From Mesorhizobium ciceri WSM4083 (GTDB lineage: Bacteria; Pseudomonadota; Alphaproteobacteria; Rhizobiales; Rhizobiaceae): a DNA stretch of 64,000 nt. This document shows positions 54,803 to 63,142 of the stretch, piece by piece. Position 1 is the first letter of the stretch. Each line of letters opens with the position of its first letter. The notes below the pieces were generated by a model. That model was given only the letters and a program-made list of their open reading frames with translations, was not told the origin of the DNA and ran no database searches. Location of the stretch: the NCBI RefSeq assembly GCF_000519305.1, contig NZ_JAFG01000003.1:310181-374180 (forward strand), written 5' to 3'. The position numbers and the translations under genes are program-made.

Positions 54803-55093
54803 ATGACCGCCACCAGGAAAAAATGGTCGGCCGAGGTGACCGAGCACAGCGACGCGATGGATCTTGAGGATCACGTCTTCGAATTCGACGACGCCAGGAA
54901 GATCGCCGCTTCGCTGAAACGATCCGCCGAACACAGCCACCGGCGCAAGGCCGAGCCTTTTCAATCCGCCATGTCGATGCTGAATTTCTACATCAACCGC
55001 GCCGGCAAGAACTTGCCTGCCGCGCGCAAGAAAGTGCTTGAGGACGCCAAGGACGAACTGCGCAGCGCCTTCGGACGCGACAAGGATGATTAG
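54803..55093 (+). CDS. DUF3175 domain-containing protein
   Basis: This 96-residue soluble, highly charged protein begins MTATRKKWSAEVTEHSDAMD and matches the DUF3175 pattern (W-S-x-x-V-T-x-x-S-D-A-[ML]-D-L-E near the N-terminus, then a helical FQSAMSMLNFYINRAGKNL segment). Function is unknown. ATG 54803-54805 has GAGGAG 8 bases upstream; the longer upstream frame is not supported. It lies alone, divergent from the MFS gene and convergent with a GntR regulator gene 17 bp away. Confidence 0.85.
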   Translation: MTATRKKWSAEVTEHSDAMDLEDHVFEFDDARKIAASLKRSAEHSHRRKAEPFQSAMSMLNFYINRAGKNLPAARKKVLEDAKDELRSAFGRDKDD

Positions 55094-55110
55094 CGGCGGC
55101 CGGTCCGGCC

Positions 55111-55887
55111 CTACCGGGCGCGGATGACGCCGTCTGTGTTGGCGAGCAGTTTGCGCACAGCATTGCGCGCCGCGTCAGGGCGCTGCAGGCGGATGTTCTT
55201 CTCGATCGCCTCGTGCAGCTTCTGCGCGTGGTTGAGATCGTCGATCTCCCGCGTCGTATAGGCAAAGAGGTGATCGAAGGCGGACTCGATCAGCACGCCG
55301 AGCGGCACCAGCAGGTCGTTGCCCGAAGCCCGCAGGATGGCGAGATGGAAGCGCGTGTCGGCGCGGGTGCGCTCCTGCAGGCTCGTCGCCTCTCCCATCT
55401 CACGGCAGGCCAGGCTGATCTCGGCCATCTGCTCGTCGGTTCTTCGCATGGCGGCAAACGCGGTCGCTTCCGGCTCGATGATGTGGCGGAATTCCTGCAC
55501 CGTCTTGAGGAACACTTCGCGATCCGGCGACGTCGCGTACCAGGCCAGCACATCGCGATCGAGCAGGTTCCAGCGTTCCCTGGGCTCGACCCAGCTGCCG
55601 ATCTTGGGACGGGAGGCGAGCAGGCTCTTGGCCATCAGCATCTTGATCGCTTCGCGCACCGCCGAGCGGCTGACGCTGAAGGTCTCCGACCATTTCGCTT
55701 CATTGGGCAGGATGGTACCGGGCGGATAGTCGCCGCGCACGATCCTGAGGCCGATTTCGCTGGCCAGCGAGGCGTGCACGCTGGAGCCTGGAATACGCGC
55801 GGCGTCCGCCCGGCGAACGCCGCCCGGACGGTCCCCGGAGGCCGCTTTCCCCAACGATTTTTCCTTGTTCGGCTTCGCGTCCCGCAT
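55111..55887 (-). CDS. FadR subfamily GntR regulator (copy A)
   Basis: This 258-residue regulator has an N-terminal winged helix (IVRGDYPPGTILPNE and SRSAVREAIKMLMAKSLLASRPKIGSWV, roughly residues 45-100) and a C-terminal all-helical FCD ligand domain with metal-binding-type residues (D-x-x-FH in ADTRFHLAILRASGN). By eye it is roughly 85% identical over about 215 residues to copy B at 57967, so the two are a duplication. ATG 55885-55887 is used; the frame continues to a TTG at 55947. It is 102 bp downstream of the SDR gene on the same strand and probably controls the divergent dehydrogenase genes. Confidence 0.9.
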   Translation of the reverse strand: MRDAKPNKEKSLGKAASGDRPGGVRRADAARIPGSSVHASLASEIGLRIVRGDYPPGTILPNEAKWSETFSVSRSAVREAIKMLMAKSLLASRPKIGSWVEPRERWNLLDRDVLAWYATSPDREVFLKTVQEFRHIIEPEATAFAAMRRTDEQMAEISLACREMGEATSLQERTRADTRFHLAILRASGNDLLVPLGVLIESAFDHLFAYTTREIDDLNHAQKLHEAIEKNIRLQRPDAARNAVRKLLANTDGVIRAR

Positions 55888-55989
55888 GGGTTCCAGAAAG
55901 TCCGGATTAAGCAGGCTGTCAAGCGCGGCAAGCGGCTTGCACCGCAAAGCCGCCCGCTGTGCACAGATCAGCCCCGATTGCTTCGCGGA

Positions 55990-56886
55990 TCAGTCCTGCT
56001 TGACGTATTTGCGCCAGCCATGCTCCGGGCGGAAGCCCAGCACGTCACGCGCCTTGCGGTTCGAGAGCAGCGTCTCGTATTCGCCGAGTTCAGCCTTGAC
56101 CGGCACGCCGGGGTAGAACCGCTTCAAGAGTTCGGCAGTCGGCAGGTCGGACGAGGTGTCGTCATTGGCCGCGTTGAACACATGATAGCCGAGCCCATCC
56201 TTCTCTATGGCGCGCAGCGTGATCTGGCCAAGGTCGCGCGCGTCGACATAGCTCCAGGCGATGCGCTTGCGGAAACCCGGATCGGCGAACCATTTCGGAA
56301 ACAGCGAATATTCATGCGGCTCGATGACGTTGCCGATGCGCAAGGCGTAGATGTCGGTGCCGTTGCGCTGCGCGAAGGCCCGCGCCGTCTTCTCGTTGAC
56401 GACCTTGGACAAAGCGTAGCTGTCCATCGGATCGACGTCATACTCCTCGTCGAGCGGGAAATATTTGGGATCGCGCGGCTCGTTGGCGAAGACCAGCCCA
56501 TAGGTGGTCTCGCTGGAGGCGATGATTACCTTTCGGATACCGAGCTTCACCGCAGCCTCGATGACATTGTAGGTGCCGAGCGCATTGATGCGGAACACCT
56601 CGTTGTCGGTGGTGATCATGATGCGCGGGATGGCAGCGAAATGCACCACGGCATCGACCGGCTGCGGGCGCAGCGAGGGGTCGAATTCATGCAGGCCCAT
56701 ATAGCTCGACAGTGCGTTGAACACCTGCCCGCTGTCGGTGATGTCGGTGATCAGCGTGCGCACCTTGGGATTGTCGAGCGGCTTGGTGTCGATGTTAAGC
56801 ACCTGGCAGCCTTGCTCCACCAGATACTGGACGACATGGCGTCCGGCCTTGCCGCTGCCGCCGGTGAACATGATCCGCTTCGTCAT
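55990..56886 (-). CDS. NAD-dependent epimerase/dehydrogenase (extended SDR)
   Basis: This 298-residue extended short-chain dehydrogenase has the nucleotide motif GGSGKAG (residues 9-15) and the active site Tyr157-x-x-x-Lys161 (SYALSKVV) with an upstream serine pair in ASSETTYG. It resembles uronate dehydrogenases and sugar epimerases, acting on a sugar or sugar acid with NAD in the cytoplasm; the precise substrate is unknown. ATG 56884-56886 follows GGAGAG by 5 bases. It is divergent from the beta-hydroxyacid dehydrogenase gene, and a FadR-type palindrome lies between the two starts. Confidence 0.85.
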   Translation of the reverse strand: MTKRIMFTGGSGKAGRHVVQYLVEQGCQVLNIDTKPLDNPKVRTLITDITDSGQVFNALSSYMGLHEFDPSLRPQPVDAVVHFAAIPRIMITTDNEVFRINALGTYNVIEAAVKLGIRKVIIASSETTYGLVFANEPRDPKYFPLDEEYDVDPMDSYALSKVVNEKTARAFAQRNGTDIYALRIGNVIEPHEYSLFPKWFADPGFRKRIAWSYVDARDLGQITLRAIEKDGLGYHVFNAANDDTSSDLPTAELLKRFYPGVPVKAELGEYETLLSNRKARDVLGFRPEHGWRKYVKQD

Positions 56887-56918
56887 TTTGCTCTCCACAT
56901 CCTCAGGAATTTATGTGT

Positions 56919-56931
56919 ATTGTCAGACAAT
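56919..56931. promoter_or_regulatory. FadR-type GntR operator
   Basis: ATTGT-CAG-ACAAT is a perfect 13-bp palindrome that fits the FadR-subfamily consensus TnGTnnnACnA. It sits in the 119-bp region between two divergent dehydrogenase genes, 33 bp from the minus-strand start. One or both neighbouring GntR paralogues should bind it. Confidence 0.7.
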
Positions 56932-57005
56932 ATCGCCATCCGCAACCACCCCCGCCTGCAAAACGGCAGCGCCTGACATCAATCATTGCAACAGGACTTG
57001 AAGAC

Positions 57006-57944
57006 ATGAACACGACTGCCGCGAGCGAAAAGATCGGCTTCATCGGCCTTGGCTTGATGGGCCACGGCATCGCCAAGAACATCGTCGACAAGGGCTACAG
57101 CCTGACCTTCCTTGGCCGCAAGAACCGCAAACCGGCGGAAGACCTGCTTGGCCGCGGTGCCAAGGAAGCTTCGACCTCGCGCGATGTGGCGGCGGCATCT
57201 GATATCGTCTTCATCTGCGTCACCGGCTCACGCGAGGTCGAAGCCATCATTCGCGGCCCGGGCGGCCTCAAGGAGGGTTTGAAGAAAGGTTCGGTCGTCG
57301 TCGACTGCTCGACCTCCGACCCGGTCTCGACCATTGCGCTTGCCGCTGAGCTCAAGGCGCTCGGCATCGATTTTGTCGACGCGCCGCTGAGCCGCACGCC
57401 GAAGGAAGCTTGGGAAGGCACGCTCGACGCCATGGTCGGCGCACCGGACGCCCTCTTTGCCAGGGTCAAACCGGTGATCGAAACCTGGGCCGGCCGCATC
57501 GTCCATATCGGCGACACCGGCGACGGCCACCGCATGAAGCTGCTCAACAATTTCATCTCGCTCGGCTACGCCGCGATCTATTCCGAGGCGCTGGCGCTGG
57601 CTGAGAAGGTCGGCATCTCGCCGCCGCGCTTCGACAGCGTCATCCGCAATGGCCGCATGGACTGCGGCTTCTACCAGACTTTCATGCGCTGGACGCTGGA
57701 GGGCGACCGCGACGCCCACAAATTCACCATCGCCAACGCTTTCAAGGACCTGACCTATCTGGAATCGATGGCGGGTGCGGCCGGCATCGCCAACCCGCTC
57801 GGCAACGCCACCAAGAACTCCTTCGCCGGTGCCCATGCGACCGGCCCGGCCGAGCAATTCGTGCCGATGCTGGCGACGCATATCGCTGGGGTGAACGGTG
57901 TCGACCTGATGCCGATGAAGGATGGGAAGAAACAGACGATTTGA
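57006..57944 (+). CDS. Beta-hydroxyacid dehydrogenase family protein (RT-motif type)
   Basis: This 312-residue NAD(P)-dependent dehydrogenase of the 3-hydroxyisobutyrate dehydrogenase family has the Rossmann motif GFIGLGLMGHGIAKN (residues 11-25) and the catalytic lysine Lys178 in MKLLNNF. The substrate loop is unusual: the typical DAPVSGG is DAPLSRTPKEA here (Arg130-Thr131). An RT at this place is also found in YihU-type sulfolactaldehyde reductases as VGRTSANA. It probably reduces or oxidises a small hydroxy acid or semialdehyde from sugar-acid breakdown. ATG 57006 is chosen over an upstream frame crossing the operator. It is divergent from the SDR gene; copy B of the GntR regulator converges on its 3' end. 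Confidence 0.85.
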   Translation: MNTTAASEKIGFIGLGLMGHGIAKNIVDKGYSLTFLGRKNRKPAEDLLGRGAKEASTSRDVAAASDIVFICVTGSREVEAIIRGPGGLKEGLKKGSVVVDCSTSDPVSTIALAAELKALGIDFVDAPLSRTPKEAWEGTLDAMVGAPDALFARVKPVIETWAGRIVHIGDTGDGHRMKLLNNFISLGYAAIYSEALALAEKVGISPPRFDSVIRNGRMDCGFYQTFMRWTLEGDRDAHKFTIANAFKDLTYLESMAGAAGIANPLGNATKNSFAGAHATGPAEQFVPMLATHIAGVNGVDLMPMKDGKKQTI

Positions 57945-57966
57945 GATTGCCAAACGCAACCGTGGA

Positions 57967-58749
57967 TCACCGCCTCCAGCGCCCGATCCCTTCATCGGTA
58001 TCCGCAAGCAGCTTGTGCACGGCGTTGCGCGCGGCGGCGGGGCGCTGCAGGCGGATGTTCTTTTCGATCGCCTCATGCAGCTTCTGCGCCTGGCGCTGAT
58101 CGGCGACCTGCTGTGTCGTGAATGCGAAGAGATGGTCGAGCGCCGACTCGATCAGCACGCCGAGCGGCACCAGGAGGTCGTTGCCGGAGGCGCGCAGGAT
58201 GGCCAGATGAAAGCGCGTATCGGCACGGATACGCTCCTGCAGGCTCAAGGCCTCGCCCATCTCGCGGCAGGCCTGGCTGATTTCCGCCATCTGCTCGTCA
58301 CTGCGCCGTATGGCGGCAAAGGCCGACGCCTCCGGCTCGATGATATGACGAAACTCCTGCACGGTTCGCAGGAACGCCTCGCGGTCGGGCGCCGTCGCGT
58401 ACCAGGCCAGCACGTCGCGGTCGAGCAAGTTCCAGCGCTCCTTCGGCTCGACCCAGCTGCCGATCTTGGGGCGTGAGGCCAGCAGGCTTTTCGCCATCAG
58501 CATCTTGATGGCTTCGCGCACCGCCGAACGGCTGACATTGAAGATCTCGGCCCATCTGGACTCGTTGGGCAGGATGGTGCCAGGCGGATAGTCGCCACGC
58601 ACGATCCGCAGGCCAATCTCGCCGGCCAGCGAGACATGGACGCTCGCTCCCGCAAAATGCGCGGCACCAGCCTTGCGCATGACAGCCGGGCCGTGGCTGG
58701 CTTGTGCCTTGGCCCGGTCGGTTCGCTTGCTTGATTTCTCGTCCGGCAT
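57967..58749 (-). CDS. FadR subfamily GntR regulator (copy B)
   Basis: This 260-residue protein has the same plan as copy A: GntR winged helix then FCD domain with ADTRFHLAILRASGNDLLVP. The N-terminal 40 residues, rich in charged residues, differ between the copies, whereas the DNA-binding helix (SRSAVREAIKMLMAKSLLAS) is identical, so both should recognise the same operators. Differences concentrate in the FCD domain and C-terminus, which hints at different effectors. ATG 58747-58749 is chosen; its ribosome binding site is weak. It is convergent with the beta-hydroxyacid dehydrogenase gene and 198 bp downstream of the sugar-binding protein gene on the same strand. Confidence 0.9.
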   Translation of the reverse strand: MPDEKSSKRTDRAKAQASHGPAVMRKAGAAHFAGASVHVSLAGEIGLRIVRGDYPPGTILPNESRWAEIFNVSRSAVREAIKMLMAKSLLASRPKIGSWVEPKERWNLLDRDVLAWYATAPDREAFLRTVQEFRHIIEPEASAFAAIRRSDEQMAEISQACREMGEALSLQERIRADTRFHLAILRASGNDLLVPLGVLIESALDHLFAFTTQQVADQRQAQKLHEAIEKNIRLQRPAAARNAVHKLLADTDEGIGRWRR

Positions 58750-58912
58750 CCACGTTCCAATGCGTCGACCGTCTGTCGTCCGGACTGGTCCGAACCGCAC
58801 GGGCGCCGATCTCGTTGCCGAAAAATCCAGAGCACGGGCGCGGCAAAGCCGGAGCCGGTTGCCCCAACCATTGCGTCCGTTCGGGAATGATCGCTTCCGT
58901 TCAGGAATGACG

Positions 58913-58938
58913 GGGCGCCCGCAACCGGGCGCCCCGAA
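58913..58938 (-). terminator. Strong GC hairpin after the second sugar-binding protein gene
   Basis: CGGGGCGCCCG (58913-58923) and CGGGCGCCCCG (58928-58938) are perfect 11-bp arms around a CAAC loop, 9 bases after the binding-protein stop. There is no T-run. A 14-bp near-perfect direct repeat (58879-58892 and 58899-58912) lies beside it. Confidence 0.55.
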
Positions 58939-58947
58939 ATCGAGAAC

Positions 58948-59937
58948 CTACTTCTGGATGCAGGTATCGACCGTATCCTTGGTGCACTCGTCGAGGCCGG
59001 TGAACACCGGATCGGCGACTGCCTTGCCTTCGATCAGGTCGATCATCACCGACGGTGCCTTGTAGCCCATTTCGAACGGCCGCTGGCCGACCAGAGCCGT
59101 TACAAGGCCGTCACGAGCGATCGCAATCTCGTCGCCGATCGTGTCGGCGGCGCCGATGACGAAGTCGTTGCTGGCGATCCGGTCCTTGAGCGGTCCGAAC
59201 AGATCGCGATAGGGCTGCGGCGCGCCGAACAGCGGCCAGCCGCCCATGATGCCGAAGGCGTCCAGCTTGGGGTTGGCGGCGAGGATGTCGGTCATCGCCT
59301 GCACGCCCTTGGCGCCATCGTCATTGGTGAACACCGGGCAGCCGGGAACTTCGGTCCAGCCACCTTCACCGGCAAGTGCGGCAAGGCCTTCCTTGCCCGA
59401 CAGTGCGTCACGCATGCCTTGCGCACGGCGCAGGATGTTGTCGGCTGCCGGGTTGCCTTCGATGGTGCAGATCGTGCCACCATTCGGCTTGCCCTTCTTG
59501 ATGTACTCGCCGATCTTCTTGCCCATCAGGTAATTGTCGGTACCGAGATAGGTCTTGCGAAGACCTGCGTCTTCTTTGCTGAGATCGGCATCGACCGTCA
59601 TGATCGGGATCGTCGGATTGGCGCTCTTGATCGTCTGCGCGATCAGCGGCGCGTTGGACGGCGAGATGGCCATCGCCACCGTGTCGGCCTTGCTCAGCAT
59701 GTCCTGGACGATCTGCGCCTCGCCGGCCTCGTCCGAAGTCGACGCCGGACCGGTGTAGAAGCATTCATATTCCGAGCTGGCGTTTTCCTTGTTCCATTTC
59801 TCGCAGCCCTGGTGGATGGCTTCGAAAAACGGATTGTCGAGACCTTTCACGACAATGACGAGCTGTTTCTTGGCCAAAGCCGGCCCGGCACCCAACGCCA
59901 TGGCGGCGACGGCGGCGAGCAAAAGTGTCTTCCTCAT
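58948..59937 (-). CDS. Ribose-type sugar ABC transporter substrate-binding protein (second system)
   Basis: This 329-residue periplasmic binding protein has a signal peptide (MRKTLLLAAVAAMALGAGPA, cleavage near ALA-KKQL). The fold-typical segments KGLDNPFFEAIHQGCEKW, VAMAISPSNAPLIAQTIKS, PIMTVDADLS and CTIEGNPAADNILRRAQGM follow. GGGAGG stands upstream of ATG 59935-59937. Its ATPase and permease genes are divergent, 466 bp away, so the transporter is expressed from two facing promoters; FadR-type sites lie in that region. It shares little with the first sugar-binding protein. Sugar or polyol substrate not identified; the FrcB fructose-binding proteins are similar in plan. Confidence 0.9.
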   Translation of the reverse strand: MRKTLLLAAVAAMALGAGPALAKKQLVIVVKGLDNPFFEAIHQGCEKWNKENASSEYECFYTGPASTSDEAGEAQIVQDMLSKADTVAMAISPSNAPLIAQTIKSANPTIPIMTVDADLSKEDAGLRKTYLGTDNYLMGKKIGEYIKKGKPNGGTICTIEGNPAADNILRRAQGMRDALSGKEGLAALAGEGGWTEVPGCPVFTNDDGAKGVQAMTDILAANPKLDAFGIMGGWPLFGAPQPYRDLFGPLKDRIASNDFVIGAADTIGDEIAIARDGLVTALVGQRPFEMGYKAPSVMIDLIEGKAVADPVFTGLDECTKDTVDTCIQK

Positions 59938-60211
59938 GTCAGTCCTCCCTTGAAACAAACGGACACGGCGTGCCCGCCATACAGATCGACCGGATGCGTG
60001 ATGACCGAGGGTCGTTTCGCGAGCGCTCGTATCGCCAGGACAGATCGATAAGCATTTCCAGATTCGGCTTCAGATCGGCTCACACACAGGTGCCGCCGGA
60101 TGCTGGGCCGTCAAACCTCCGCCGATTCCGGCCGGCGAACCGCCAGCGGGGATCGGCATAATCTCCTCCGACGCTTAGCTAATATCGGCTTGGCGCCAAC
60201 GTCAATGCTAT

Positions 60212-60222
60212 TTGTCCTACAA
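60212..60222. promoter_or_regulatory. FadR-type GntR operator 2
   Basis: TTGTCCTACAA matches TnGTnnnACnA, and outer bases extend the symmetry (TTTGT-CCT-ACAAA). It lies about 180 bp before the ATPase gene, in the AT-rich promoter stretch. Confidence 0.6.
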
Positions 60223-60252
60223 AACGGATTTTTAAAATAGTCCTGGCCCAAT

Positions 60253-60263
60253 TCGTCCGACAA
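60253..60263. promoter_or_regulatory. FadR-type GntR operator 3
   Basis: TCGTCCGACAA also fits TnGTnnnACnA and lies 41 bp after the previous site, about four helical turns away on the same face of the DNA. Confidence 0.5.
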
Positions 60264-60403
60264 TTGATTGACGTGCGCCGGCTTTTGCGTAAAAGAACGC
60301 TAACGCCGTCTTCGGGAGGAGCCGGGGAGAGCGAGGCCAAAGCAGCGTCGGCATCCACGCCGGGAACAGCGGCAGGTCGCAAATCACGGGGAGGCAAAGG
60401 CTG

Positions 60404-61144
60404 GTGGCGGTTCTCGAACTCACCAACATCTCAAGGCATTTCGGCGCCATCCAGGCGGTCAACGACGTGTCGCTGTCGATCGAGCCCGGACAGGTGGTCG
60501 GCCTCATGGGCGACAACGGCGCCGGCAAGTCGACACTGGTCAAGATGATCGCCGGCAATTTCCGCCCGAGCCATGGCACCATGCACATGGACGGCAAGGA
60601 ATTGATCCTGCACAAGCCGGCGGAAGCCCGCCAGCATGGCATCGAGATCGTCCACCAGGACCTTGCGCTCTGCAACAATCTGACCGCCGCCGCCAATGTC
60701 TATCTCGGCCGCGAGCTGCGGCGCGGCGTCGGACCGTTTCGCATCCTCGACTATGCCTCGATGTACAAGCGGGCCGGCCAGCTCTTCGCCGAATTGAAGT
60801 CCGAAACCCGTCCGCGCGACCTCGTCAAGCAGATGTCGGGCGGCCAGCGCCAGGCGGTGGCGATCGCCCGAACCATGCTGTCGCAGGCCAAGATCGTGCT
60901 GATGGACGAACCGACGGCCGCGATCTCGGTGCGCCAGGTCGCCGAAGTGCTGAACCTGATCCGCCATTTGCGCGATCAGGGTATCGCCGTCGTGCTGATC
61001 AGCCACCGCATGCCCGACGTCTTCACCGTCGCCGACCGCGTCATCGTCATGCGGCGCGGTCGCAAGGTCGCCGACAAGACGATTGCGTCGAGTTCGCCCG
61101 AGGAAGTCACCGGGCTGATCACCGGCGCCATCGAACAGGTTTGA
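60404..61144 (+). CDS. Sugar ABC transporter ATP-binding protein, single domain
   Basis: This 246-residue ATPase has one ABC domain, with Walker A GDNGAGKST (about residues 38-46), signature KQMSGGQRQAVAIARTM and Walker B IVLMDEPTAAIS. Most CUT2 importers use a two-domain ATPase; the single-domain form is like FrcA of the rhizobial fructose importer, and would act as a dimer. The start is GTG 60404-60406 with GGAGG about 9 bases upstream. It is followed by the permease gene after 41 bp in a plus-strand operon that continues to the dehydrogenase gene. Confidence 0.92.
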   Translation: MAVLELTNISRHFGAIQAVNDVSLSIEPGQVVGLMGDNGAGKSTLVKMIAGNFRPSHGTMHMDGKELILHKPAEARQHGIEIVHQDLALCNNLTAAANVYLGRELRRGVGPFRILDYASMYKRAGQLFAELKSETRPRDLVKQMSGGQRQAVAIARTMLSQAKIVLMDEPTAAISVRQVAEVLNLIRHLRDQGIAVVLISHRMPDVFTVADRVIVMRRGRKVADKTIASSSPEEVTGLITGAIEQV

Positions 61145-61185
61145 TTTCAGCGAATTTCACCACGCACAGCAGATGAAGGTCGACG

Positions 61186-62184
61186 ATGGCACTGACAATT
61201 GACCAGCCGATCGAACACAAGCAGCAATCCTTGGCCGCGAGGCTGTTTGCCAGCCAGACCTTCTGGGTGGTGATCGCCGTCATCCTCGCCTGCGTGTTCC
61301 TGTCGTTTGCCACCGATGCCTTCGCCACGTCGAAGAACCTCTACAACATCACCCGCAACATCACCTTCGTCGCCATTATCGCGCTCGGCATGACCTTCGT
61401 CATCATCACCGGCGGCATCGACCTCTCGGTCGGCTCGGTGCTGTGCCTGTCGTCGATGATTTTGGCTGTCACCATGCATGCCGGCTACTCGATCGAGGTC
61501 GGCATCCTGGCCTCGATCGCCACCGCGCTCGCCATTGGCGCCTTCAACGGCGTGCTGATCGCCTATCTCGGCTTTCCACCCTTTGTAGTGACGCTCGGCA
61601 TGCTGTCGATCGCCCGCAGCCTCGCCATGGTCGCCTCCAACAACACGGTCGTCTTCCAGTTCGGGCCGGACCACGCCAAACTTCTGTCATTGGGCGGCGG
61701 CGCCTGGGTGTTCGGCATCGCCAATCCGGTGCTTTACATGATCCTTCTGGCGCTGATCACCGGCTTCATCCTTCGCTGGACCAAGTTCGGCCGCCACATC
61801 TTCGCCATTGGCGGCAACGAGCACGCGGCAACGCTGACCGGCGTTCCGGTGCGCCAGATCAAGGTTGCCGTCTACATGATCTCAGCGCTGTCGGCGGGCA
61901 TTGCCGGCATCATCCAGACCGGCTGGCTGGGTGCCGTCACCACCAATCTCGGCACCGGCATGGAGCTGCAGGTGATCGCCGCAACTGTCATCGGCGGCGC
62001 CAATCTGGCCGGCGGTGTCGGCACCGCCTTCGGCGCCATCGTCGGCGCGGCCCTGATCGAGGTGATCCGCAACAGCCTCGGCCTGCTCGGCATCAATGCC
62101 TTCTGGCAAGGTGTGTTCATCGGCGGCGCCATCCTGCTGGCGGTGCTGTTCGACCGCATCCGCAATTTCCGCCGCAGCGACTAA
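61186..62184 (+). CDS. Ribose-type sugar ABC transporter permease (second system)
   Basis: This 332-residue CUT2 inner-membrane permease has eight or more helices and the family signatures TGGIDLSVGSVLCLSSMIL, FAIGGNEHAATLTGVPVRQI and VIAATVIGGANLAGGVGTAF. It forms a homodimeric channel with the single-domain ATPase in front of it. Gene spacing of 41 bp upstream and 11 bp downstream indicates one operon with the ATPase and the IdnO-like dehydrogenase. A long overlapping frame from 61443 inside it is a shadow, except for its last part, which is the next gene. Confidence 0.93.
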   Translation: MALTIDQPIEHKQQSLAARLFASQTFWVVIAVILACVFLSFATDAFATSKNLYNITRNITFVAIIALGMTFVIITGGIDLSVGSVLCLSSMILAVTMHAGYSIEVGILASIATALAIGAFNGVLIAYLGFPPFVVTLGMLSIARSLAMVASNNTVVFQFGPDHAKLLSLGGGAWVFGIANPVLYMILLALITGFILRWTKFGRHIFAIGGNEHAATLTGVPVRQIKVAVYMISALSAGIAGIIQTGWLGAVTTNLGTGMELQVIAATVIGGANLAGGVGTAFGAIVGAALIEVIRNSLGLLGINAFWQGVFIGGAILLAVLFDRIRNFRRSD

Positions 62185-62195
62185 GCCGACAGTTG

Positions 62196-62963
62196 ATGGC
62201 CAACTCCCTGTTCAGCCTCGAGGGGCGGCTGGCACTGGTGACTGGCTCCGGCCAGGGCATCGGCTTCGCGCTGGCTCGGGGCCTGGCCGAACATGGTGCA
62301 AACGTGGTGCTGAACGGCCGCGACTCCGCCAGGATCGGCGGCGCCGTCGAAAAGCTGCGCAATGCCGGCTTCAAGGCGCACGCCTCGACCTTCGACGTCA
62401 CTGATTTTCAGGCGGTCAACGAGGATATTGCCCGCATCGAGGCCGAGATCGGCGCCATCGACATCCTCATCAACAATGCCGGCATACAATTCCGCGCGCC
62501 ACTCGAGGACTTTCCCGAGGAACAATGGGAGCGCCTGTTCAAGACCAATGTGTCAGGCGCCTTCCATGCCGCCAAGGCGGTCGCCCGCCACATGATCCCG
62601 CGCGGCAAGGGCAAGATCATCAACATCGGTTCGGTGCAGAGCGAACTGGCAAGGCCGAACATCGCGCCCTACACCGCCACCAAGGGCGCGATCCGCAACC
62701 TGACAAGGGGCATGTGCGCCGATTGGGCCAAACACGGCCTGCAGATCAATGCGATCGCACCCGGCTATTTCCGCACCGAGATGAACCAGGCGCTGGTCGA
62801 CAATCCCGAATTTTCCGCCTGGCTGGAAAAGCGCACGCCGGCCGGGCGCTGGGGCAATGTCGACGAGTTGATCGGCGCCGCAGTGTTCCTTGCCTCCGAC
62901 GCCTCGTCTTTCGTCAACGGCCATACGCTGTATGTCGATGGCGGCATGACGGCTTCGGTTTGA
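62196..62963 (+). CDS. Gluconate 5-dehydrogenase, IdnO-like SDR
   Basis: This 255-residue classical short-chain dehydrogenase has the cofactor motif TGSGQGIG (residues 16-23), NNAG (93-96), the catalytic Ser146 and Tyr159-x-x-x-Lys163 (YTATK). It resembles E. coli IdnO throughout: FSLEGRLALVTGS, NIGSVQSELARP, LTRGMCADWAKHGLQINAIAPGYF in part, and AARWG-like PAGRWGNVDELIGAAVFLAS. IdnO interconverts 5-ketogluconate and gluconate. ATG 62196-62198 comes 11 bp after the permease stop. With gntK in the other sugar operon this implies breakdown of idonate, ketogluconate or a similar hexonate, though other sugar-acid substrates are possible. Confidence 0.88.
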   Translation: MANSLFSLEGRLALVTGSGQGIGFALARGLAEHGANVVLNGRDSARIGGAVEKLRNAGFKAHASTFDVTDFQAVNEDIARIEAEIGAIDILINNAGIQFRAPLEDFPEEQWERLFKTNVSGAFHAAKAVARHMIPRGKGKIINIGSVQSELARPNIAPYTATKGAIRNLTRGMCADWAKHGLQINAIAPGYFRTEMNQALVDNPEFSAWLEKRTPAGRWGNVDELIGAAVFLASDASSFVNGHTLYVDGGMTASV

Positions 62964-63142
62964 CGTTGGCAATTCTCCCGACCGCTATTCGTTCCAGTGC
63001 CTATCGCTCAGTCTGAAAATCCGGCCTCACTGGCCGTCATTCGCCCTCGCCGCCCCGGCGCGTCTTGACGCGGCCCCGAACTCGGCCGCACAATCCCTGT
63101 TGCAGGCGAAGGGAGGCCAGTCGTCTGCGGGAGGATATACCC

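Larger units (their letters stand above)
59938..60403. promoter_or_regulatory. Divergent control region of the second sugar importer
   Basis: This 466-bp gene-free region separates the binding-protein gene (minus) from the ATPase gene (plus). It contains a CGAGCGCTCG palindrome (60020-60029) and two FadR-type sites, listed separately. The stretch 60180-60270 is clearly AT-richer than the surroundings and is the likely promoter. Short frames here look non-coding. Confidence 0.6.

Noticed and set aside
61443-62195. Possible fusion of a permease-frame segment with the IdnO-like gene (frame 61443-62963)
   Set aside because: The first part is an Arg-rich shadow of the permease gene. The real dehydrogenase starts at ATG 62196, where the conserved N-terminus begins.
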